The translations under genes and the position numbers were made by a program. Under the pieces are notes generated by a model. It had not been told where the DNA came from, made no database searches, and was given only the letters and a program-made list of their open reading frames with translations. This document shows, one piece after another, positions 32,148-38,742 of a stretch of DNA of 38,742 nucleotides (the first letter of the stretch is position 1; each line of letters begins with the position of its first letter). This stretch comes from Anaerolineaceae bacterium 4572_78 (lineage in GTDB: Bacteria; Chloroflexota; Anaerolineae; 4572-78): contig NBMH01000032.1 in the NCBI GenBank assembly GCA_002084875.1, forward strand, positions 1-38,742. Reading direction: 5' to 3'.

Positions 32148-32999
32148 CTAATAAGCAATCTCCGATATTTGTTCCCATTCAACATCGAGTGAAAAATCTT
32201 CCACATCAACATCATCATCCATTTCATCATGCACGCCAGCTACATCCCCACGGTCGCAGTAGGAACGATACACACAAAATCGGCAGGCTTTTTCATCATC
32301 CGTCAAAGGAAAGTCATTATTCATGCTGATTTCCTCAATGAGATTACTTAGATAAATCTCATTCTGCTCATGCAAATCAGAATTATAGTCGATGACATAA
32401 GGGTTGTCAGGCATGGCAGTAAACCAATACATCATCATAATATTTGATATTGTAATATTATTTCCATTGTTTAGATGAGAACCTGCCACATGTAACATAT
32501 AAGGATAAACCTTACTTTGTAAACGGTCAACCAAACGATAGGATAAAGGGCGTTTGACATTTGTTTTCCAGTCTATAATCAATGTTTTGTCATCTAAGAA
32601 AGCTATCATGTCATACTTTGCCACAAGACGATAATTGTTTAGAATAGTTGTCAGCGTTATTTCAGTGTAGGGTGATTGTCTAAGCTTGGCAAGTGTATTT
32701 TGATAAAAAGTGAGATAGTCTTGCCACATGGATGGCAACTCGATAAACTGACTAGCTGTCACCGTTTCTGTAAGTAAATTTTCTGGCAATCCCACCAAAT
32801 GTTGATGTACCAAACGGTGAAAATCGCTACCGAGTTGCATGCGGTCTTCAATTTTGTGAATGGGGTCACTTTCAATAGCGGGCCAACTTAAATGTTTAAT
32901 ATACTTCAAATTAAAACGCCGCTGACATGTGACGTAATCTTGTAGATTCGATTGGCTAAATTCAAAATCAAGGGCTAATGTTTTCATTTCAGTTTCCAT
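32148..32999 (-). CDS. PD-(D/E)XK nuclease, Cas4/AddB-like with a probable Fe-S cluster
   Basis: 283 residues. FSQSNLQDYVTCQRRFNLKY near the N-terminus gives the first Cys, and CRFCVYRSYCDRG near residue 255 gives the other three, the four-cysteine cluster pattern of Cas4 and AddB nucleases. Catalytic residues include the GSDFHRLVH motif-I His, an Asp in YDMIAFLDDKTLIIDWKTN (motifs II and III D...D-x-K, W-K-T). It probably cuts or resects DNA ends. There is no CRISPR locus, helicase or RecB partner nearby, so it acts alone or in trans. No clear Shine-Dalgarno; an in-frame ATG at 32987 is an alternative start. Confidence 0.85.
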   Translation of the reverse strand: METEMKTLALDFEFSQSNLQDYVTCQRRFNLKYIKHLSWPAIESDPIHKIEDRMQLGSDFHRLVHQHLVGLPENLLTETVTASQFIELPSMWQDYLTFYQNTLAKLRQSPYTEITLTTILNNYRLVAKYDMIAFLDDKTLIIDWKTNVKRPLSYRLVDRLQSKVYPYMLHVAGSHLNNGNNITISNIMMMYWFTAMPDNPYVIDYNSDLHEQNEIYLSNLIEEISMNNDFPLTDDEKACRFCVYRSYCDRGDVAGVHDEMDDDVDVEDFSLDVEWEQISEIAY

Positions 33000-33025
33000 T
33001 TGTTATATCAAATGCAAAAAAGTGC

Positions 33026-33075
33026 TGGAGGGTCAAAGCTTGCTTTGACATGAAAACGCAAGCTTTTTCGCTCCA
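33026..33075. repeat. 50-bp dispersed element, copy 4 (inverted orientation)
   Basis: TGGAGGGTCAAAGCTTGCTT, then TGACATGAAAACGCAAGCTTTTTCGCTCCA in two parts. It contains the perfect palindrome GTCAAAGC-TTGCTTTGAC and the best-preserved terminal pair TGGAG/CTCCA. Confidence 0.9.
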
Positions 33076-33197
33076 AATTACAAATTTGTCATGAATGATA
33101 ACACATTTAAGACGAATAGCAAAAAACAATTCTTTCCTTGACAAAAATCAATTTAACATTTATACTCGTGAATATCATAAAGTAACATTTTGGATCC

Positions 33198-33231
33198 AGA
33201 CCCGACAGGTTTCTAAAGACCTGTCAGGTCT
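33198..33231. repeat. Palindromic repeat AGACC-N-GACAGGT
   Basis: AGACCCGACAGGT and ACCTGTCAGGTCT pair at 12 of 13 positions around an 8-nt loop. Palindromes of this kind are familiar dispersed repeats in several phyla; that is recalled, not checked. Confidence 0.75.
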
Positions 33232-33360
33232 AGCCAAAAAAATGCTAATATCTATTATTGGCAAGCACATTTGCAGTATCATGCGTAATATTACATACTT
33301 AGCCGTAAATCATGAAGTTAGTATCTGTTTTTACATCCAACTGACTTTACTGAAATAACA

Positions 33361-34338
33361 ATGTTAAAAAAAGGTTGTGGGATTTCCACCTTAAGTATAA
33401 TAATACTGATTGGTTGCGGCTATTGGTATTTTTGGTATCTGTGGGCTTTGCCCATTGGTTGCCCTCCTGATTGTTTTAATGCCCAATTGATGAATAAAGA
33501 TTTGACAGGAAAAGATTTTAGTGGGGCAAATTTAGCAGGGGCTAACCTACGCGGTGCTAATTTAAGTGATGTGAATTTTAAGAGAGCCAATTTGCGAATG
33601 ACTAACTTTGTTGATGCCAACTTAGAGAAAGTTGATTTAAGAAAAGCCAATTTGCTAGGTACTGACCTACGCCGAGCCTCGTTGAGTGGAGCAAATTTAA
33701 GTGGAGCCAGTCTCATTACGGTAGATTTGACACTGGCTGATTTAACGGGGGCAGACCTGAGTGGCACAGTTCTGATTGCGGTCAACTTTGAGCTGGCAAA
33801 ATTGGTCGGGGTAAATCTAAGCAATGTGAATCTTGGTGCGATTAATTTGCATAATGTTAATCTGCGTGTAGCAAACATGCAAAGTACAAATTTAGCAGGA
33901 GCAAATCTCAGTGATGCTGACATGTCAGGAGTAAATCTTACCGATGCAGACCTACGAGGAGCAAACCTCAACCGTGCAAAATTGTATGGAGCTGATATGA
34001 GCAGAGCTGATATGAGCGGAGCTACACTTATCAAAGCTGATATAAGTGGCAATTTGTATGAGTCAAAATTAATCGGCTCAGTGTTAGTAGGCTCTGTGCT
34101 TAATGGTGCTGATTTGCGTAGTGCTAATTTACGTGGGGCGAGGCTACGTGCCTCTGAACTAAGAGATGGAGACTTTAGTGACTTCAAACTTTCTGACCCA
34201 ATTTTTATTGAATTATCTGATGAGCAATTGAGGGAGTTAATTAGTACAGACGCAAAATTAGAAGGAGTCAGATATGACCATAAAACAAAATGGCCAGTGG
34301 GATTTGAAATTCCCTTCACGGCAATTCTTGAAGAATAG
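33361..34338 (+). CDS. Pentapeptide-repeat protein with N-terminal membrane anchor or lipobox
   Basis: 325 residues. The N-terminus (KK, then a hydrophobic stretch ending L-I-G-C19) fits a short lipoprotein signal, but the next 15 residues are also hydrophobic, so a plain membrane anchor is possible. Residues 45-265 are about 40 A(D/N)LxG-type pentapeptides forming a right-handed quadrilateral beta-helix, interrupted near 228-235 (GNLYESKLIG). The last 60 residues (DEQLRELISTDAKLEGVRYD) form a cap seen in cyanobacterial and Chloroflexi members. The function is unknown; likely a scaffold facing outward. The gene precedes the FtsH-like gene by 42 bp and may be in its operon. No Shine-Dalgarno. 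Confidence 0.88.
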   Translation: MLKKGCGISTLSIIILIGCGYWYFWYLWALPIGCPPDCFNAQLMNKDLTGKDFSGANLAGANLRGANLSDVNFKRANLRMTNFVDANLEKVDLRKANLLGTDLRRASLSGANLSGASLITVDLTLADLTGADLSGTVLIAVNFELAKLVGVNLSNVNLGAINLHNVNLRVANMQSTNLAGANLSDADMSGVNLTDADLRGANLNRAKLYGADMSRADMSGATLIKADISGNLYESKLIGSVLVGSVLNGADLRSANLRGARLRASELRDGDFSDFKLSDPIFIELSDEQLRELISTDAKLEGVRYDHKTKWPVGFEIPFTAILEE

Positions 34339-34380
34339 TATTTTTATTTTTAAGTTTCATCAATATTAGGAGTTATTTAC

Positions 34381-36180
34381 ATGAATTGGTCTCGTGTTTT
34401 TTATTTAACATTAGCTTTTACTATTGGAGCTCTTCTCCTCGCTCAATTGTTTGTCGAGAATGAAGAAACCGAGTCCATTAGTTTGACAAAATTAGCTGAA
34501 AACGTCCAAAAAGGACAAGTTGAAGAGATTAAAGTTCAAGAAAATGATTTGGAAATTATTTTGAAAGGAGACTTGAAATTTGAGTCGCGAAAAGAGGAAA
34601 ATATTGGTATCGGCAAAACATTGCTTAACTTAGGCGTACCAGAAAGTAATATTAAGCAAATTCGTATTACTGTGCTTAAGCCAAGTCGTTGGAGTAGTTG
34701 GGTGGCAATACTCGGTACTGTCATACCACTTGTACTAATTGGTTTGTTTTTCCTCTTTATTTTACGACAGGCACAAGGAGCAGGTAATCAGGCTCTTGGT
34801 TTTGGCAAAAGTAAAGCCCGAATGTTTACTGGTGATAAACCAACTGTTACCTTTGATGATGTGGCAGGAGTCGTAGAAGCCAAAGAAGAATTAAAAGAAG
34901 TTGTAGAATTTCTACGTGAGCCAGAAAAATTCATTTCGCTGGGAGCTCGTATTCCCAAAGGTGTTTTGATGGTAGGAGTTCCTGGTTGTGGTAAAACCTT
35001 GCTGGCAAAAGCAGTTTCAGGGGAGGCGGGTGTTCCTTTCTTTAGCATTTCAGGTTCTGAGTTTGTGGAAATGTTTGTCGGGGTTGGTGCTAGTCGCGTA
35101 CGTGATTTATTCGACCAAGCTCATCGCAACAGTCCTTGTATCATTTTTGTTGATGAAATTGATGCCGTTGGTCGTCATAGAGGAGCAGGTCTCGGAGGCT
35201 CACATGATGAGCGCGAGCAGACACTAAACCAAATTTTGGTTGAGATGGATGGTTTTGACACTGATACTAACGTAATTGTCATTGCCGCTACGAACCGTCC
35301 TGATATTCTTGACCCAGCGTTATTGCGACCTGGACGATTTGACCGCCGTGTTGTGCTTGACATGCCTGATAAGAAAGGACGTGAAGAAATCTTAAAGGTG
35401 CATGTCCGTGGCAAGCCTCTGTCTAGTGATATTGACTTAAAAATAATCGCTAAAATCACTGTGGGATTTGTTGGAGCAGATTTGGAAAACTTGGTTAATG
35501 AAGCTTCTATATTGGCCGCTCGAAATAACCAAAAACAAATTACCCAAGAAAATTTTCAGGATTCTATAGAAAAAGTACTTTTAGGTCCAACACGCCATAG
35601 TAAAATTATTAATGAAAAAGAACGCAAGGTCATTGCCTACCGTGAAGCTGGACAAGCAATCATATCCAAACTCACCCCCGAATCTGACCCTGTTCACAAA
35701 ATTAGTATCCTGCCACGTGGACGTGAAATTGGTACTACTATTCATCTTCCTGATGATGATAGGACACTTGTTAGTAAGACCTTTTTCAAGACCCAAATTA
35801 CTGTTTTGATGGGAGGACGAGCCGCCGAAGAAATTGTATTCCCGTGTGTTACCAATAGTACGCGTGGAGATTTAGAAAGAGCTACAAGATTAGCTCGGAA
35901 CATGGTAACTCAATACGGCATGAGTAAATTGTTAGGTCCCCTCATGTATGGTCAAAAAGAACAAATGGTTTTTTTGGGCAAAGAAATTGGGGAGCATCGC
36001 AATTACAGTGAAGATGTGGCACGAGTAATTGACCTTGAAGTGCGGCGTATCGTCGTTGATGCATACAATTTAGCAAAACAAACACTGATTGAGAATCGAG
36101 ATAAATTAGATTCTCTAGCAGAAAAATTAATGAAGCATGAAACTGTTGATGCTCAAATGTTTAATTCACTGTTTGCCTAG
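34381..36180 (+). CDS. FtsH-like AAA+ membrane protein with a destroyed protease site
   Basis: 599 residues with normal FtsH architecture: TM1 (about 7-25), a small extracytoplasmic domain, TM2 (about 103-125), and an AAA+ domain with Walker A GVPGCGKT (Lys205; the usual sequence is GPPGTGKT), pore loop [10 protein letters not shown], Walker B D258/E259, and the second region of homology with RPGRFDR. The peptidase domain is present, but the zinc motif H-E-A-G-H reads R421-E-A-G-Q425, so both zinc-binding histidines are gone; the third ligand Asp497 ([16 protein letters not shown]) remains. It should unfold or extract membrane proteins but not cut them, like the inactive FtsHi proteins of plastids. 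AGGAG precedes the ATG. The frame is fully intact, suggesting selection for the ATPase. Confidence 0.92.
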   Translation: MNWSRVFYLTLAFTIGALLLAQLFVENEETESISLTKLAENVQKGQVEEIKVQENDLEIILKGDLKFESRKEENIGIGKTLLNLGVPESNIKQIRITVLKPSRWSSWVAILGTVIPLVLIGLFFLFILRQAQGAGNQALGFGKSKARMFTGDKPTVTFDDVAGVVEAKEELKEVVEFLREPEKFISLGARIPKGVLMVGVPGCGKTLLAKAVSGEAGVPFFSISGSEFVEMFVGVGASRVRDLFDQAHRNSPCIIFVDEIDAVGRHRGAGLGGSHDEREQTLNQILVEMDGFDTDTNVIVIAATNRPDILDPALLRPGRFDRRVVLDMPDKKGREEILKVHVRGKPLSSDIDLKIIAKITVGFVGADLENLVNEASILAARNNQKQITQENFQDSIEKVLLGPTRHSKIINEKERKVIAYREAGQAIISKLTPESDPVHKISILPRGREIGTTIHLPDDDRTLVSKTFFKTQITVLMGGRAAEEIVFPCVTNSTRGDLERATRLARNMVTQYGMSKLLGPLMYGQKEQMVFLGKEIGEHRNYSEDVARVIDLEVRRIVVDAYNLAKQTLIENRDKLDSLAEKLMKHETVDAQMFNSLFA

Positions 36181-36207
36181 TAGGTCAGTTTTTTTACCTG
36201 ACTGTTT

Positions 36208-36254
36208 GTGCGGTATGTGAACCGCACCTACTGTTGACAGACATCTATCTGTCA
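36208..36254. repeat. Two consecutive hairpins after ftsH-like gene
   Basis: GTGCGGT-ATGTGA-ACCGCAC (36208-36227) and TGACAGA-CATCTA-TCTGTCA (36235-36254), each a 7-bp perfect stem with a 6-nt loop. A third, weaker one (GTCAG...CTGAC, about 36184-36203) precedes them. They fill the gap between the FtsH-like and YtxH genes and may be REP-like units or a processing site. Confidence 0.65.
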
Positions 36255-36286
36255 TGTATTTTTCACAAAATAGGAGTAAAAAATTA

Positions 36287-36505
36287 ATGTTACGTTTTTT
36301 TAGTTTTCTCATTGGATTTGCCATCGGCATGGTTTTAGGAGCCTCCGCTGTCTTGCTAACCACACCAAAAGAAGGATTAGAAATCCAAGATGCGGTGAAA
36401 GATTATATAGAAATGATTCTTGATATCGGGCGTAAAGCAGCCGAAGCCCGCAAATCAGAGTTAGAAACCCGTATTCAAAAAATGGATAAAGGTGCAGGTA
36501 TCTAA
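36287..36505 (+). CDS. YtxH-domain small membrane protein
   Basis: 72 residues. One membrane helix with glycines (FLIGFAIGMVLGASAVLL), the TTPKEG motif where the family has AP-x-S/K-G, then an amphipathic helix rich in Lys/Glu/Arg (AAEARKSELETRIQKM). The family is general-stress or envelope-associated with no firm biochemical role. Start chosen at ATG 36287 because TAGGAGT lies nine bases upstream; a longer frame from 36254 would cross the hairpins. It probably shares a transcript with the next gene. Confidence 0.8.
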   Translation: MLRFFSFLIGFAIGMVLGASAVLLTTPKEGLEIQDAVKDYIEMILDIGRKAAEARKSELETRIQKMDKGAGI

Positions 36506-37964
36506 CAATTTTATCCTTAGCATGACACAAACTGCTCTCGATAAACTTCGGAGTTGCATACTTTCCGATGACCAAAAGATTGCCATTGGTAGTATCCTGT
36601 TTATTTGTCTAATGGCAGGAGGATTAGTAGGTTTATTTTTTGGTGGGCTTGGACCTGTTTTGGCACTAGCTGTTATCGGTGTTGCTGGAATCGCTTATCT
36701 AGTTACCCGAAGTATTCAATGGAGTATATTAGCTTTAATTGCCCAAATTATTCTGCTCCCATACGCCGCCTTACCTTTTAAGATTATATTCACTCCCACC
36801 TTCTTAAATGTGCTTTTAGGCATGCTTTTTGGAGTGTGGGTTTTGCGTATTATCACTGGCAAAGAGACAACATTTATTGCCACGCCTGTTGGTATTCCCA
36901 TTTTTGCTTTTTTAGCATGGACAACTGTTACATTTATTGCTGGGCTGGCACATTCTCCTTTAACCCACAATGTTCTACGTAATTTCGCTGAAGTAATTTT
37001 AGCTGTTTCACTTTTTTTTGTCATGGTAAACCAAATCAAAGACGCTACGAAACTTGAACGAATTTCTCTCATATTTCTAGTGGCAGGATTCATTGCGGCT
37101 TTACTTGGTATCATGTTTTATATGATGCCAGAAACATTGACAATACCAATCTTGTCCAAACTTGGCATGTTTGGCTATCCAACAAATAATATCCTACATT
37201 ACATTGAAGATAATCCCGAAAATCCAATGCGGGCTATTTCCACTTCAATCGACCCTAACGCTTTTGGCGGGTTACTTGTTATTTTAATGATTATTGCCGT
37301 AGCTTATTTATTTGCCAGCAAACCAATCATGCCTCGTTTTTATTTAGTTGTGATTACTGGTACAATAGCTCTAGCACTTTATCTGACTTTCTCACGTGGC
37401 TCGATGGTCGGGGTGGTGGTAGCCTTAACCGCCATGAGCCTATTACGCTATCGCAAATTACTGCTGTACATGGCAATTATTGCATTGCTCTTTCTCATCT
37501 TGCCTCAAACACAAATGTACGTTACTCGTTTTATTGAAGGATTGCAGGGAAATGATTTAGCCACTCAAATGCGATTTGGTGAATATAAAGACGCAATGAT
37601 ACTTATCTCACGATATCCTCTTATGGGCGTTGGCTTTACAGGTACACCTGATATTGACATTTATGTAGGAGTGTCGAATTTGTATCTGCTCATTGCAGGA
37701 CACACAGGAGTGGTGGGGTTAGGATTATTTCTTATTGTGAACATCGTATTTTTTATAACCGTGTTTCAACGATGGCAACACATGCCACATGGACATTATT
37801 TAGAAACACCTTTACTTGGTTATACATTGGCAATTTTCGGGGCAATGGTCGGAGGGATTTTTGACCATTTCTTTTTTAATATTCAATTTACTCACCTAGT
37901 CAGCCTCTATTGGATAGTGATGGGCTTGAGCATGGCGACGGTAGAGTTTGAACACACCATGTAG
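36492..37964 (+). CDS. O-antigen ligase/polymerase-like membrane protein
   Basis: Up to 490 residues with about 12 membrane helices. The Wzy_C-like signature is visible: DPNAFGGLLVILMIIAVAYL, LALYLTFSRGSMVGVVVAL (the S-R-G-x-x-x-G motif), and the large loop ending in RYPLMGVGFTGTP...NLYLLIAGHTGVVGL. Such enzymes join or polymerise lipid-linked glycans outside the membrane. No glycosyltransferases or flippase accompany it here. The start is unclear: GTG at 36492 (overlapping the previous gene by 14 bp) or ATG at 36522 with a weak ribosome binding site; the latter keeps the full first helix. Confidence 0.85.
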   Translation: MQVSNNFILSMTQTALDKLRSCILSDDQKIAIGSILFICLMAGGLVGLFFGGLGPVLALAVIGVAGIAYLVTRSIQWSILALIAQIILLPYAALPFKIIFTPTFLNVLLGMLFGVWVLRIITGKETTFIATPVGIPIFAFLAWTTVTFIAGLAHSPLTHNVLRNFAEVILAVSLFFVMVNQIKDATKLERISLIFLVAGFIAALLGIMFYMMPETLTIPILSKLGMFGYPTNNILHYIEDNPENPMRAISTSIDPNAFGGLLVILMIIAVAYLFASKPIMPRFYLVVITGTIALALYLTFSRGSMVGVVVALTAMSLLRYRKLLLYMAIIALLFLILPQTQMYVTRFIEGLQGNDLATQMRFGEYKDAMILISRYPLMGVGFTGTPDIDIYVGVSNLYLLIAGHTGVVGLGLFLIVNIVFFITVFQRWQHMPHGHYLETPLLGYTLAIFGAMVGGIFDHFFFNIQFTHLVSLYWIVMGLSMATVEFEHTM

Positions 37965-37973
37965 AATAGACAT

Positions 37974-38742
37974 CTAGCCTGTCCTACACTTTTTCTCTAA
38001 AAACTTTGTCAAAGCATGAGCAGGCATGGGAGGACTAAACAAAAAACCTTGAGCCTCATCACAATTTTGAGAACATAAAAAAGCTAGTTGTTCTTCTGTC
38101 TCTACTCCTTCAGCAATCACGCTTAATTTCAGCCCATGTGCCATCATAATAATTGCTTCTGTAATTATTTTACCTCTATCTGTCAAATCACTGATAAAAG
38201 ATTTGTCGATTTTCAAACGATGAAATGGCAGCTGATTTAAGTGTGTCAATGAAGACCCAATTCCAAAATCATCAGCAGAAATTTGGATTCCCTCTTTAAC
38301 CAAAGCATTCATTGTGCTTACAATCGATTTGGCATCTTGTGGCAATGTTTGTTGAATAATGTCAATCTCAATCGATTGAGGAGGCAAGTTAGTTTGATTG
38401 AGAACTTTATTGAGCAATTTCAACAGGTGCGAATCTTCCAATTGATGGGGAAATAAATTGACCGATGCTCTAAGGGCTGTATATCCCATTTCATGCCATA
38501 TCGCAAGTTGACTATATATTGTTTCTAACACCCAATCACTTATAGGCATAACCAGCCCACTTTCCTCAGCGACAGCCATGAAACTGCTTGGCTTAAGCAA
38601 ACCATGTTCGGGATGTTGCCATCGCAATAATCCTTCTACGCCGACAATATTTTTATCCTTCAACGATATGATTGGTTGATAGTATATCTGAAATTCTTTT
38701 TGTTCCAGTGCCTGTCTCAATTCACCTTCCAAACGAAAACGA
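37974..38742 (-). CDS. EAL-domain c-di-GMP phosphodiesterase-like protein, 5' end missing
   Basis: About 256 residues visible; the frame is open to the window edge (RFRLEGELRQALEQKEFQIYYQP), so upstream domains, often GGDEF or PAS, are cut off. The EAL motif reads EGLLRW. Other landmarks are ASVNLFP (Asn), IEIDII where active enzymes have E-x-T-E, ADDFGIGSSL in place of DDFGTGYSS, LKIDKSFI (Lys), IAEGVETEEQ (Glu) and EAQGFLFSPPM (Gln). Most metal and catalytic residues stay, but the glutamate that ends the ELTE motif and holds loop 6 is Ile. It may be a weak phosphodiesterase or a c-di-GMP sensor. Confidence 0.85.
   Translation of the reverse strand, partial: RFRLEGELRQALEQKEFQIYYQPIISLKDKNIVGVEGLLRWQHPEHGLLKPSSFMAVAEESGLVMPISDWVLETIYSQLAIWHEMGYTALRASVNLFPHQLEDSHLLKLLNKVLNQTNLPPQSIEIDIIQQTLPQDAKSIVSTMNALVKEGIQISADDFGIGSSLTHLNQLPFHRLKIDKSFISDLTDRGKIITEAIIMMAHGLKLSVIAEGVETEEQLAFLCSQNCDEAQGFLFSPPMPAHALTKFLEKKCRTG

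Larger units (their letters stand above)
33000..33360. other. Divergent gap with two palindromic elements
   Basis: 361 bp between the nuclease and pentapeptide genes. It holds copy 4 of the 50-bp element and the AGACC...GGTCT palindrome (33198-33231). The reading frame at 33095-33358 runs through the palindrome, matches nothing I know and has no ribosome binding site. No clear promoter was picked. Confidence 0.5.

Noticed and set aside
32148-32999. Cas4 of a CRISPR system
   Set aside because: No cas genes or repeat-spacer array in the window; the four-cysteine nuclease fold is shared by non-CRISPR proteins.
33095-33358. 87-codon frame before the pentapeptide gene
   Set aside because: It reads through a palindromic repeat, lacks a ribosome binding site and has no recognisable motif.
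33420-34319. 299-codon open frame opposite the pentapeptide gene
   Set aside because: It mirrors the repeat periodicity of the plus-strand gene, has no start signal and resembles no family; it is a shadow of the repeats.

Overview
The window is about 40% GC by eye and densely coded. The gene families point to a Chloroflexota (Anaerolineae-like) bacterium: an AsnRS ending in a VYP tail, a fused GldF-GldG gliding/ABC permease beside a GldA-type ATPase, CpXC and DUF4058 proteins, a Cas4-like nuclease with four cysteines, and many hybrid sensor kinases. This assignment is an inference from gene content; a cyanobacterium or a large filamentous sulfur bacterium with similar kinases is not excluded. 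No rRNA, tRNA, CRISPR array or classical transposase was seen.

Layout: 1-2262 holds the end of a TrkA-type protein and asnS. 2289-3431 is a methylmalonyl-CoA-epimerase-like domain fused to a histidine kinase. 3432-4034 is a graveyard of two toxin-antitoxin pairs bounded by two 46-bp palindromes. 4035-9447 holds a small RiPP-precursor-like protein, a hybrid kinase/receiver/adenylate cyclase, a class I isoprenoid-synthase-like protein and a methyltransferase. 9547-15388 holds a GNAT enzyme, a large membrane protein, a broken clpC and a DUF4058 protein. 15544-23427 holds a hybrid kinase with a SpoIIE/PP2C phosphatase, a sigma factor, a PhyH oxygenase, a DUF58 protein and a CpXC protein. 23402-31194 (minus strand) holds a REC-GAF kinase, kinase remnants, and a GldFG/GldA-like ABC system. 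31405-38742 holds an O-methyltransferase, a PD-(D/E)XK nuclease, a pentapeptide lipoprotein-like protein, a protease-dead FtsH, a YtxH protein, an O-antigen-ligase-like protein and a partial EAL protein.

The most unusual signal is in the sensor kinases. In the kinase at 4374-7628 the ATP-binding domain is interrupted in frame by about 190 codons. This insert has G-rich/C-rich inverted arms, and between the arms, in another frame, sits a complete four-helix-bundle (23S rRNA intervening-sequence protein) gene with its own strong ribosome binding site. At the equivalent loop of the other two intact hybrid kinases (15544-18828 and 23402-25210) there are small palindromic insertions without a gene. 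The window therefore appears to show an IVS-like element and gene-less hairpins recurring in one protein loop.

A second theme is decay. clpC has three internal deletions. One kinase has lost the middle of its receiver and its H-box, and carries a 29-bp tandem duplication. RelBE and VapBC remnants are truncated at palindromes. Several REP-like families are scattered between genes, including four copies of a 50-bp element. Signalling dominates the intact genes: four kinases, two receiver-linked outputs (cAMP and PP2C), an EAL protein and a sigma factor.
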